NCBI GenBank assembly: GCA_009739215.1
Contig: VSJF01000003.1
Coordinates: forward strand, 1-64,000
From: Floccularia luteovirens
Lineage: Eukaryota; Basidiomycota; Agaricomycetes; Agaricales; Squamanitaceae
Direction of reading: 5' to 3'
DNA length: 64,000 nt
Position numbers and translations under genes: made by a program. Shown in pieces: positions 1 to 10,205 of the stretch. The stretch's first letter is position 1; every line of letters begins with the position of its first letter. The notes under the pieces were generated by a model. That model was not told the origin of the DNA and did no database searches. It saw only the letters and a list, made by a program, of their open reading frames with translations.

Positions 1-60
1 CAGTAAGAACCCCAGGTAAGGTAGTTCCCTATCACTGTGTGTGACAGGCGCTGCTCAACA
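1..60 (+). repeat. 3' tail of an LTR (family B), cut by window edge
   Basis: The first 60 bases resemble the last 65 bases of the solo LTR at 4963-5319: both share an interrupted run of matches and end in GCTGCTCAACA. The left part lies outside the window, so its length and target duplication cannot be judged. It abuts the gypsy pol fragment that starts at about 61. Confidence 0.6.
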
Positions 61-1058
61 CCTTCATGCTCAATACAGGTCGAAACCCTCACATGGGTTT
101 CGAACCACATCAAACTACTTCGAACATGGAGACAGTTAACAAATTCAAGCAACGAATGAGTGAGTCATTGGAAGAAGCAAAGGCAGCACTCTCCAAGTCA
201 AAGGAAGAGATGGCATGATACTATGATCACAGACGCGAACCAGCTCCAGTCTTCACACCAGGTGACAAGGTATATCTAGATTCAGGTAATATTCAAACTA
301 CTCGACCTTCACAAAAACTTGCACATTGATACCTCAGTCTATTTACAGTATTGCAAAGAGTCAGTTCAAATGCATATCAACTTCGATTACCACCATCCCT
401 GAAATAACTCCACCCTGTCTTTAATGTGGTGAAACTACTGCTTGTGATACCAGATCCCATACCAGGTCATTGCACCCCTCGACCCCCTGCACCAGTCCTT
501 GTCAATAATAAAGAGGAGTACATTGTGGATCACATCCTCAATAGTCACATGCGAAACAACCATCTACAATTCCTGGTACAATGGAAGGGCTATGGGTATG
601 AAGAAAACCAATGGGTTCATGTGTTACTGTTTGGGGTTTTAAACGTCGTCGTTTACTGGTCTCGTTGTAGATATGTCTGGGTTAGGGAATGGTTGAGTTT
701 TGCTAGTCAGATTTCCCTAGCGTGATGGTGGGTTATGCTACCACACAGGTTACAAACCACCTGTTGGGGTCTCTCTGAGGTCAGTTACAGAGGTGGGGAT
801 AGCCAGGCGTTTCAGGCTGTATGGTGTCGTCCGTGCCATTATTTACAACGATCTTGCCATCCTAGACAAGGGAGGGAGAGTCACTTAGTTGTCACTGAGG
901 TAACAGAGTAATCGCTCGTATTAGGAGGTACTCGAAACTAAGATCAAGCTGAGGCTTGACTGTAGTTTTGCGCTACTTAAATACAAGTATGCTATTTCTA
1001 ATAATAGCTAAACGTGTGTCTGCTCAGTAAGCTATGAGTCAGCACGGTGAAGGGAAGG

Positions 1059-2922
1059 TAAGTGCGAGCAGGCTCAGAAGCCTAATGGGGAGCAGCACAT
1101 CCGTCTGCTAATTCTGAAGAAAGTTTCTTGTTGAGAACCTAGGTGGTTGTATTTAAGGAGTGGGCTTATGGATTAAATAACGGAGTGCATGGTGGTGGCG
1201 CGCAGGTGTGGAAGAATGCAGACAAAGTCTGCGTTAGAGAAGCACAGTTAGATGTGTGCGAGCGTGTTATCTTGCGAAGTGCGGGTGCGCTTGGTGCATG
1301 AGGGATATGTAGGTTGAGAGTGGTTTTTAGATTTTAGACGCTAACTGATTGGGATCGTAGAAACTTGTTCCTTTCACTATCTAAGTTACAATCTTTTATA
1401 TCTACGGGCGTTGCGGAAAGAGTACTAAGTAATTGGAGAAATGTACTAAATTTAATGAATGGTAATGGTAAAAAAAATCGCAAGGGGCATCACCAGGAAC
1501 ATGTGCTATACTGGTTATAGAATTGTGAAACTCACAAAAGAGAAAGAAAGGCTAAACAATGCTAGAGGGTCATCTGGTCTGCCTTGCAGAAACACAGCAA
1601 GGCTGAGCGTTGCTGTGCACTCGCATCACATGTGACCAAGGTAGTCATGATCCTGTGCACTAATATTAGCAGGAGCGCTGTTTTCTTGGTCCAAAAGGCA
1701 AATCCGCGTGATAATCCCGATTAAGACCGATGATTAGATAAGTGATGGCGCTGATACAGGGGTTTTACTGGCTAATTTTAGGAAACGCGGCGGCCGAGGG
1801 GCTTGTGAGCTAAAGTTGATGGTTGATGGCATCAGCGGGCTGCATGGTCCTCATTAAGCTATGTGGCGTCTGGAAGAGTGCGCTGTGGGAAACCCCCACT
1901 ACCTCGGAACGGATATGGTAAGCCTGAGACATAGTCTAAGCCTAACGAGCATCAGAGAACTTCCCCAACCAATCACAACGCGAAGCACAACATTCAGCAA
2001 TTCTTACGCAATCGACTACCCAAATTTCATATTGCGAAGCCCCAGACGCCACAAATGCCCCGCTCAGGACACGCGCCCCCATTCTTAATTCCCGCAGTGC
2101 ACTCTTCCAGACGCCACATAGCTTAATGAGGACCACGCGGCCCGCTGATGCGATCAACCATCAACTTTAGCTCACAAGCCCCTCGGCTGCCGCGTTTCCT
2201 AAAATTAGCCGGTAAAAACCCCATATCAGCGCCATCACTTATCTGATCATCGGTCTTAATCGGGATTATCATGCGGATTTGCCTTTCAGACCAAGAAAAC
2301 AGCGCTCCTGCTAATATTGGTGCACAGGATCACGACTACCTTGGTCACGTGTGATGCGAGCGCACAGCAACGCTCAGCCTTGCTGTGTTTCCGCAAGGCA
2401 GACCAGATGGCCCTCCAGCATTGTTTAGCCTTTATTTCTCTTTTGTGAGTTTCACAATTCTATAACCAGTATAGCGCATGTTCCTGGTGATGCCCCTTGC
2501 GATTTTTTTTACCGCTACCATTCATTAAATTTAGTACATTTCTCCGATTACTTAGTACTCTTTCCGCAACGCCCGTAGATATAAAAGATTGTAACTTCGA
2601 TAGTGAAAGGAACAAGTTTCTACGATCCCAATCAGTTAGCGTCTAAAGTCTAAAAACCACTCTCAACCTACATATCCCTCACGCACCAAGCGCACTCGCA
2701 CTCCGCAAGATAACGCGCTCGCGCACATCTAACTGCGCTTCTCTAACGCGGACTTCGTCCGCATTCTTCCACACCTGCGCGCTACCACTGTGCACTCCGT
2801 TATTTAATCCATAAGTCCACTCCTTAAATACAACCACCTAAGTTCTCAACAAGGAACTTTCTTCAGAATTAGCAGACGGACGCGCTGCTCCCCATTAGGC
2901 TTCTGAGCCTGCTCGCACTTAC
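1059..2922. repeat. Long inverted repeat (hairpin), arms about 832 bp, loop about 200 bp
   Basis: 1059-1890 and 2090-2922 are inverted copies. For example GTGCGAGCAGGCTCAGAAGC near 1061 has its complement ending near 2920, and CTATGTGGCGTCTGGAAGAG at 1859 has its complement at 2100-2119. Differences are mostly CG against TG or CA. Neither arm codes for a recognisable protein. Confidence 0.85.
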
Positions 2923-3081
2923 CTGTCCTTCAGCGCTGCGGGAATTAAGAATGGGGGCGCGTGTCCTGAGTGGGGCATTTGTGGCGTCTGGGGCTTCACA
3001 ATATGAAATTTGGGTAGTCGATTGCATAAGAATTACTAAATGTTGCACATATCCATTCCAAGGTAGTAGGGGTTTCCCACA
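1884..3081. mobile_element. Terminal-inverted-repeat element, about 1.2 kb, non-coding
   Basis: The ends are inverted copies: TGTGGGAAACC at 1884 and its complement ending at 3081, about 35 bp. A further inverted pair lies just inside (about 1995-2095 against 2938-3040), with extra sequence on the left side. No transposase is visible, so this looks like a non-autonomous DNA element or foldback element inserted in the family-A LTR. An extra inverted copy of its interior sits immediately to the left (1059-1890). Confidence 0.6.
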
Positions 3082-3431
3082 GCGGAGTCATACAGACATA
3101 TCTACAAGTCATTAGAAGCAGACACAAGTCACTATGAGTTAATAGAAGCAGAATGCGAGTCAAATACAAATTGTGTATGAGAAACAAGTAAATGAGGCAA
3201 GAACGTGTTGCACATGCATTCTGAAGTCCAGGGAGATAGCACGTATCCAGATAAGGTCATAACATTGTGCTGATAATGTTCATGCTCCTGACCTCATTAC
3301 AGAATTTTACCGCTCAAACCCTAGTGCATCTCAATGCATTCGAGCTGCCTTTACCACTATAGACTCTATTGATTCAGTAGCTTTATGGCATTTAGGACGC
3401 GTTGGGACACCACTCCTTAGAAGGGGGGTGA

Positions 3432-3752
3432 TGTAAGGGGAACCCCAAGTTCAACCTTTCGAACCCTTTGAAACCACTCAGCAATATCTCGACATCACTT
3501 CCTACTACCCTCAATACAACTTCAACATGCTTACTATCAGGGAGTTATATATTTAGATACAGTTACTAAGGTTGCCACCCATCTAAGATGGTAACTCTTC
3601 TTCAATACCTCTTCTATTTTTATCCACATATATAGCAACACCCCTGAACAGAAATCCTTAGACTTTTCTCTTCGGATTTCCTGTCCAGGTGAGTAGATAG
3701 AATATGTATACTTTACAATATAATAACTTCAGATTTCCTGTCCAGTTCAACA
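3432..3752 (+). repeat. 3' LTR (family C) of the gypsy relic
   Basis: It starts TGTAAGGGG immediately after a purine-rich tract (AGAAGGGGGGTGA) and the end of pol, and ends TTCAACA. Position, TG...CA ends and the polypurine tract are as expected for the 3' LTR of the element whose pol tail ends at 3436. Length is about 321 bp. Confidence 0.65.
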
Positions 3753-4609
3753 TGCTTCCTGTTTCATAGCCCATTGTGACACTTTGAAACACGCATCACG
3801 CAAACTGCCCAGTTGCCCTTACAGAAGCAAAGTCAATATTGACATAAAGTTTGGAGAATGAAATTCTCTGATGGGCATCAATCTGCTCAAAATTCTTCTA
3901 GCATACAAGCAAGTAGATGCTTCAATATAACATTTTGACAACATCCTTAGTATTATTTTCACTTCACTAGCTAAGGCCTGGATTGAAACACCATAAGTGT
4001 GAGTAATAACATGTTTTCTCTTGGTTAGCATTGATCAAACCATCAGATTATCTAAAAAATTCCCAAAGTCACCTCTTCCCAGAAATTTATTGCTCAAGAT
4101 GGTGCATCATTCTCTTTTTGTATACATGAGAGAAGGAATCTTATACTTAGAATGTATCCAAATATTAGTCTTGTTCCCAGCTGTTTGGTGCACCTGCAAA
4201 CTGCCATGTGGAGTTTAAGTCTGAGAGTCAAAACTCATGTCAGACTATGCACCATAACATCTAGTGTATTTCATACAGAGAACCCTCTATCAGTGACAGT
4301 GTGATAGTAATTGTAATGAAAACATAACACAATGTGATTATACACATGATTGAAGATCAAGACCTCACAAGATGCAACACACACATTCAGACATTTCTTC
4401 AGAGTGCTTGTGCTGCAGCATCCAAAAAAAACCAAATACAACTTAGCAGAAACATGAACTAAGCTTCAATAGATATTCTCAGTGCATTTTGGTCCAGTGC
4501 CATATAAGTGGCAGCTAGATGTTGCTGTTGTTATCAATGGTGACACCTGATCAGCTAATCTCACAAAGGTGAGTTACTAAATTTGTACCCACTTCTCACA
4601 TTCCTAAAT
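3753..4609. other. Degenerate repetitive DNA, possible Copia-like relic on the minus strand
   Basis: No intact gene is visible. On the minus strand around 3830-3920 a short stretch (EASTCLYARRIL, then HQR and VNIDFASVR) weakly recalls the C-terminal RNase H region of Copia polyproteins, but frames are broken and the match is marginal. The rest is AT-rich. Confidence 0.3.
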
Positions 4610-5328
4610 TGTTATGACCTTATCCGGATATGCGTTATCTCCCTGGACTTTAGAACGCGTGCGCAACGCATTCTTGCCTTGTTTACTTGTTTCCCATACA
4701 TGTTTTGTATCTGACTCACATTGTACTTCTATTAACTCGTAGTGACTTGTATCTGCTTCTAAATGACTTGTAGATACTTCTATATGACTCCATGCTGACT
4801 CGTAGCTTACTGAGCAGACACACATTTAGCTATTATTAGAAGTAGCGTACTTGTATTTAAGTAGCACAAAACTACAGTCAAGCCTTAGCTTGATCTTAGT
4901 TTCGAATACCTCTTAACACGAGCGATTATTCTGTTACCTCAGTGACAACTAAGTGACTCTACTGTTGCGACAGCAACAATCACATGACTGATTACATAAT
5001 TGATCATGTGATGGAGCACGTGACTGATGACGTGTCTCACACTCATATGCTCTATGGCACGTGATATCCACGAACATTCTATAAGGTTCTACAACCTTCT
5101 ATATGTAGTCACATGATATGTTAGTGTACCTGCGCACGGACCATTGTACAAAGCTGTACAAACAGCAATTATGTATATAAGAAGAGCTACTGGACCTTAT
5201 GTCCTTTGTCGAATTATATTCGTAGTAGTCAGTAACTAGCACCTAAGTCTCTAAGAACCTAAGTAAGCTCTAAGGTAAGAACAGTCCCCTCTACTGTGTA
5301 AACAGGGTGCTGCTCAACATCTCCCTCC
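4610..5328 (+). repeat. Solo LTR (family A), truncated, split by a family-B LTR
   Basis: It begins TGTTATGACC at 4610 and follows the 5329-5932 copy to 4962. After the inserted 4963-5319 LTR only about nine more family-A bases (TCTCCCTCC) remain before the next complete family-A copy starts at 5329. Confidence 0.7.
4963..5319 (+). repeat. Solo LTR (family B), about 357 bp
   Basis: It starts TGTTGCGACAGC and ends GCTGCTCAACA. It is flanked by TCTAC (4958-4962) and TCTCC (5320-5324), a near-perfect 5-bp target duplication, and splits a family-A LTR. A TATATAAG motif near 5175 fits an LTR promoter. The same family ends at position 60. Confidence 0.7.
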
Positions 5329-5932
5329 TGTTATGACCTTATCCGGATATGCGCTATCTCCCTGGACTTTAGAACGTGTGCACAACATGTTCCCGCCTCA
5401 TTTACTTATTTCCCATACACATTTTGTATCTGACTCGCGCTTTGCTTCTATTAACTCGTAGTGACTAGTATATGCTTCTAAATGACTGGTAGACACTTCT
5501 GTATGACTCTGCGCTGACTCGTAGCTTACTGAGCAAGCACGCAATAGTTATTATTAGAAGTAGCGTACTTGTATTTAAGTAGCGCAAAACTACAGCCAAG
5601 CCTCAGCTTGATCTTAGTTTCGAGTACCTCCTAATATGAGCGATTACTCTGTTACCTCAGTGACAACTAAGTGACTCTCCCTCCCTTGTCTAGAATGGCA
5701 AGATTATTGTAAATAACAGCATGGATGACACCATACAGCCTGAAATGCCTGGCTATTCCCACCTCTGTAACTGACCTCAGAGAGACCCCGACAGGTGGTT
5801 TGTAACCTGTGTGGTAGCGTAACCTACTATTGCGCTAGGGAAATCTGACTAGCAAAACCCAACTGCTCCCTAACCTGGACACACCTACGACAAGACCAGG
5901 AAAGAACGATGCTAAAACCTCAAATGGTAACA
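5329..5932 (+). repeat. Solo LTR (family A), complete, about 604 bp
   Basis: It runs from TGTTATGACC to GTAACA with no internal region beside it. It matches the inverted copy at 622-3264 and the truncated copy at 4610. No coding function. Confidence 0.75.
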
Positions 5933-5949
5933 TAAATCAAAAGCTGAAG

Positions 5950-6270
5950 TATTAAGCAATATTTTTCTATTTTGCTTGTGGGAGATGTATTTGAGACACC
6001 CAGGGTTTTGAAAATGGCTGGGAAAAATTGTTGTGGTAATTGTTGATGAAGCTCATTGTATCTTGCAATAGGGTGGAGACTTCTAGCCAGCATATTCAGA
6101 GTTGGAAAACTGTGGGCATTTATGCCTTATGAGATTCTCATGTTACTGATCTCAGCAACACTCCCTCTTCAAGTGCTGACATTTACATCTTGAAATAACA
6201 AGGATGTGCACAATCTTAAAGGTGCCTTCCACTATTTGGACACTAACATATTCATTTCTTCCATGCTTTC
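5950..6270 (+). pseudogene. RecQ-type DNA helicase fragment (relic)
   Basis: Translating with frame changes gives IVVVIVDEAHCILQ, a stop, GGDF, a stop, then PAYSELE, followed by MPYEILMLLISATLPLQ and NLKGAFHYLDTNI. The DEAHC box, the GGDFRPAYSEL-like run and the SATLP box are hallmarks of RecQ helicases, which are amplified in many Agaricomycetes. Stops and frame changes within 300 bases show a dead fragment. No other helicase motifs were found on either side, and it borders the solo LTR that ends at 5932. Confidence 0.75.
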
Positions 6271-7029
6271 CCTTTTATTAATACCTGGATAAATAACATA
6301 CCATTTCTTTTTTTTTATTGGCTTCTTTAATCACTAAATTAGACACTACTTTATTCCTCCTTTTTTTTCACTAACTGTTAATAGTAGTAGCAGAAAACAT
6401 TTACTTTCTACAGTATATAAACCATATTTTTTATCCTCAACACCTCAGTCATTTGACTACACAAATGCTGAGGTGAGAATGTCTCTAATAATGTTTATAA
6501 TCTCTTATTAACTTTGATTAGCTAGGGTACTATTTACAATTGTAGAATCCTTGTCATAATCTCACATTACACTTGAATGTGAATTGATTGACATAATTTA
6601 TTTTTCATGAATAGTGGAAACCTACTAACCTAATATATAATGACCTCAGCAATTCAAGTTCGAAGGATTTTTCAACAGATTGATAAGAAATGACAAGAAA
6701 TGACAATTAGATAAGATAAATGTAGTTCTAAAATAGGATGTCACTATTTGATGTGACCGATAGAGGGTTGCTCTATACGAAATGCACCAGACGTTCTGGT
6801 GGAGTATGAACCTCAGTTTTGGAACTCCGCACGGACCGTCGGGACCGACCGAACGTCTGGGGACGAGACTACCGAATATATGAGTATAACATCAGAATTC
6901 GTTGCTGTACCATGTGGAACCCATTTATAAGCTTGAGTTATTATTAGATAAACCTGCCTTCACTGGGTCTATTTAGTCCTAGATAACTGTCAGAGAAATC
7001 GTCGATTCGACATCACTATAAACACCATA
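6271..7029. other. AT-rich intergenic region upstream of the aryl-alcohol dehydrogenase gene
   Basis: Poly-T/A rich, no coding signal. A short imperfect inverted GC-rich segment lies at about 6780-6870 (repeated ACGTTCTGG, GACCGTCGGGACCGACC and AACGTCTGG), which may be a small foldback repeat. The start codon of the next gene is at 7030. Confidence 0.4.
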
Positions 7030-8518
7030 ATGTCTCTCTGGCAAGGTGCTCCTCCTCCCCCGACCAAGCTGGGTCGATACCGCCAACTTTCATCTCGAGC
7101 AGGTATCCATGTCTCTCCAATATCCCTAGGAGGGATGAGCATTGGAGACAAGTGGAATGCTGGCATGGGCGAAATGAGCAAAGAATCTTCCTTCAAGCTC
7201 CTAGATGCATATTTCGATGCAGGAGGAAACTTTATTGATACCGCAAATATGTAGTAAGCACGCATTGTACCGCAGACATCTACCTCGATCGACAAGCGCT
7301 TTTCTAGCCAAGAAGGTTGATCTGAGGCATTCATCGGAGAATGGGCTGAGCAGCGAAGGAACCGTGATCAATTAGTTATTTGCACAAAGGTTTGTTCGAA
7401 TACTATGCTGTCAACTGGTGTAATAATCTTCAAACATATTCTTGCAGTATACGAACAATCCTCTTGGCCACGATCCTTCCATCAAAACATTCGCCAATTA
7501 TCTTGGGAACCATTCGAAGTCTCTAATGCTCAGTGTAGAAGCCAGCCTCAAGCGATTGAGAACCAACTACATTGACATTCTTTACGTGCATTGGTGGGAT
7601 TTACACACCAGTGTCGAAGAAATCATGGACTCTCTGCACAATCTTGTTGTCCAAGGCAAGGTTCTCTACTTGGTACGTCTTCAATAATATAAACATAATC
7701 GCCTTTCTTATATATGCTGCACGAAAGGGAATTTCTGACACTCCTGCATGGGTTGTTATGAAGGCTAACGCATATGCCCGTTACAACCAAAAAACGCCGT
7801 TTGTCGTTTATCAAGCAGCTTATTCCTGTTTGCAACGCGACATCGAGCGTGACATTCTTCCTATGTGCCACATGGAGGGTAAGTAGTCTTACAAAGCATC
7901 ATTTACATAAAATTGTATTGATCCAGGTATACTTGCCAACAGGCATTGCATTGACACTTTGGAATGTCCTTGCCAGGGGTCATATCAGAACAGACGAGGA
8001 GGAAGAAAAACGGCTTCAAACTGGAGAGAAGGGGCGTACTCTTGCAGGGCCCTGGGAGCGGACGGATGACGAGAGGAAGATGTGTGCCGCACTCGAAGAG
8101 GTCGCCAAACAGGCTGGTGCTAAGAACATCCAAGCTGGTAAGTTATTACAAAATTTCTCTCCTCTGTTAAGGGAATTGACGTATTTTTTCCAAGTCGCCA
8201 TCGCATACACCATGCATAAGGCACCTTACGTCTTCCCAATTATCGGAGGACGAAAGGTAGAACATTTGAACGCCAATATCGAAGCTCTAAGTGTGAGCCT
8301 CACAAAGGAGCAGATTCAGTACATTGATGGCATACTTCCGTTCCATAAAGGATTCCCTACTGCTGTCATTGTGGGTATATCTCCGGAAAGTCATTTATTT
8401 CGAATGCTCATACTGTCTTCCTTAGGGCGAATATGGAACATACTCATTCCTCATGAATCATTACGCTAATTACGACCAGCAGCCTCTTATTCCCCCTATT
8501 CCTCACTCTTTAGATTGA
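7030..8518 (+). pseudogene. Aryl-alcohol dehydrogenase (aldo/keto reductase) gene with one in-frame stop
   Basis: Seven exons join in phase: 7030-7250, 7308-7389, 7448-7672, 7728-7878, 7943-8137, 8195-8370 and 8426-8518. They give a 380-codon protein of normal family length. Conserved peptides include [59 protein letters not shown] and VFPIIGGRKVEHL. Such enzymes reduce aryl aldehydes with NADPH during lignin-related metabolism. The only defect is TGA at 7318-7320 (codon 78, in QEG*SEAFIGEW), where homologues have a sense codon; I found no splice choice that avoids it. Either a recent pseudogene, a sequence error or a truncated allele. Confidence 0.8.
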
Positions 8519-9690
8519 TATAATGGGAGAAAATGGTTCCAACTCGGGATGCGGGGACACAAAGAAAAGATGTACTGAACCAATGTAATCCTTCCTTAAA
8601 GTAAATGATGACACTATTGACATAGCAAGTACATGCGTTGTGGAAGCTAGCGTGACTTGGACCTGCTAGAACCGGAAGCATAAGAAGGAAGAAAGGAGTA
8701 ACCGCCATGGTCCATTGCTGAATGCCAGGTTGTAGTTAGTACTCACCTTCTCATCACATTTATGGTCGTATCCTCGAGTAAGGCCAATTGAGCTCAACCT
8801 CGATAGTTCCATAAATGAATCAAGATCGGGGAGAAATACCCCAACGTTCGTCTCGCCAACACAATGCCCCGCTTGACATAAGTGCATACTCGGTGCAACC
8901 TGTGAGCTATAACCAATCATTCCAGTAGGAAATTCCTTTCAATTGGTCTTGACATGACTTAAAAGCTATGGACTAGGGCGGTGCCCACAGTATCATTTAT
9001 CCACGTCTCCCTTCCCAAGACCGAGTCTTGATACATTTTTCGTGCCTTACAAGAAATGTGTTCTCCCTTCTTTACATGCTATTCACTTCCTTTTTCTTCC
9101 TTCCTGTATTTATGAGTGCAGAGACTGGAGCATGATGAAGTGGATCCGTTGATTGCAATATGTCATTGATTTATGTAGCCATCTCGTTCATATGCCAGTA
9201 TATATCACATAAAGAAACAAGATCAACAATGCAGGCACCGCTACGCACAAACTGAAATGTCAGTTCCAGGCCACGAAGAGTCAGAAATTGAGGTATGCAA
9301 GTCAAATGCAAGCGCATCTCGCCGGTCAAAAAAATGGAAACAGGAGTAGGACAGAGACGTATGTGTCCAGTTGACACCTGAACACGTACATCTCTGCCAT
9401 GGTCCTGTGTGCTTGAGATTTGTGGAACCAAATGAGCAAAGGAAACAGATTCCGTCCTTGATCATCTTGCAAAGCTTGGAATGTGATCCACCTTCATCGT
9501 GGCTCTAAAAAGTGTGCAGCTGTCCATGAAACGTCAGAATGGGTGACTTATCAATCATAATACTCACTTAAATTTACTCATCAAGCAGTCGTAGCAATTT
9601 ACATATTGTATCTTCACCAAAGCATCCTGTCAGTATGATGGGTTACAGCCTTTGATCAGAATCTCCATCCAGTGTAGGAAGTGTCTGAAT
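8519..9690. other. Intergenic, no supported gene
   Basis: Several short ORFs occur on both strands, but none shows a recognisable motif or plausible splicing. Nothing else stands out. Confidence 0.4.
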
Positions 9691-10205
9691 AGGAATTTGT
9701 CTGGGCTTTTAATCAACAAATCGCTGAGATGCCGAGTCCCCAGTATGTATATCACCGAGTTTTTGACCGAGAATGTATTTGTCCCGCGATGTGCTGCTGT
9801 AGGCCGATTACCTCGGTGTCTAGTATCCGGTGACGGTGATTGCAATTACAGCCTACATATATTGTGGCGCGTTGAAACATATAGCCAGACATGCCTCGGT
9901 CCACATATAGCTTAGAATCTGTGCAACGCTTGTGGTTCGTGAGGACTTCGAAACTTGTCATGAAACTCAGCTTGGTAGCTCTCATAGCATCATCAGGTAC
10001 TGTGATAATTTTCAGGCGGCGTAGGATCTTGCATATGTAGGTAAAATTTTGTCCGGTGGCCCACTGCGTGAAAGGAAAGACTGCATCAATCCTGAACGCC
10101 AAGAAAGCATGAAGTACTGCTTCCATAGATGGTTGATAAGAGGATTGTGACGGAGGAGAAGGACTTGAAGGATGCTGGTGTACAAGTGCCCAATCGACAT
10201 AGAAC
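9690..10205 (+). repeat. Inverted duplication, copy 1
   Basis: This block recurs in inverted orientation, shortened, at 11085-11350. Shared pieces include GAATTTGT...TTTAATCA, GCTGAGA..CCGAGTCCCCA, CACCGAGTTTTTGAC, TGAAAGGAAAGACTGC and AAGGATGCTGGTGTACAA. Copy 1 carries about 250 extra bases (roughly 9765-10015). Its longest ORF (155 codons, minus strand) has no motif I recognise. It could be an old duplicated gene piece or arms of a non-autonomous element. Confidence 0.6.

Larger units (their letters stand above)
622..3264 (-). repeat. Solo LTR (family A), itself interrupted at about 1047-3082
   Basis: On the minus strand this LTR begins TGTTATGACC (ending at 3264) and ends AACA (622). Apart from the 2-kb insert it matches the complete LTR at 5329-5932 along its length. 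It lies inside the chromodomain of the gypsy relic. Short ORFs inside it are repeat sequence, not genes. A clear 5-bp target duplication could not be recognised. Confidence 0.75.
61..3431 (+). pseudogene. Ty3/gypsy chromovirus pol 3' end (integrase C-terminus + chromodomain), broken and interrupted
   Basis: Frame 3 (codon starts divisible by 3) reads through an integrase C-terminal region (GDKVYLDSGNIQTTRPSQKL, then NAYQLRLPPSLK) into a chromodomain (EEYIVDHILNSH, FLVQWKGYGYEENQWVH). Three in-frame stops are at 216-218, 327-329 and 405-407. At 621 the chromodomain is cut by an inserted LTR (622-3264). Its tail resumes at 3269 with ADNVHAPDLITEFYRSNPSA and ends at 3434-3436 after a GRVGTPLLRRG stretch, directly followed by the element's own 3' LTR. 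Chromodomains steer chromovirus integration towards heterochromatin. The upstream protease, RT and RNase H are not in the window. A dead copy. Confidence 0.85.

Noticed and set aside
1861..2157. Overlapping ORFs on both strands in the repeat block
   Set aside because: They lie in the hairpin loop and arms and simply reflect the inverted repeat; no protein motif is present.
3819..4218. ORFs that weakly recall Copia RNase H
   Set aside because: Match too short and frames too broken to call as an element; mentioned only with low confidence.
4604..4825. 73-codon ORF on the minus strand
   Set aside because: Entirely inside an LTR copy.
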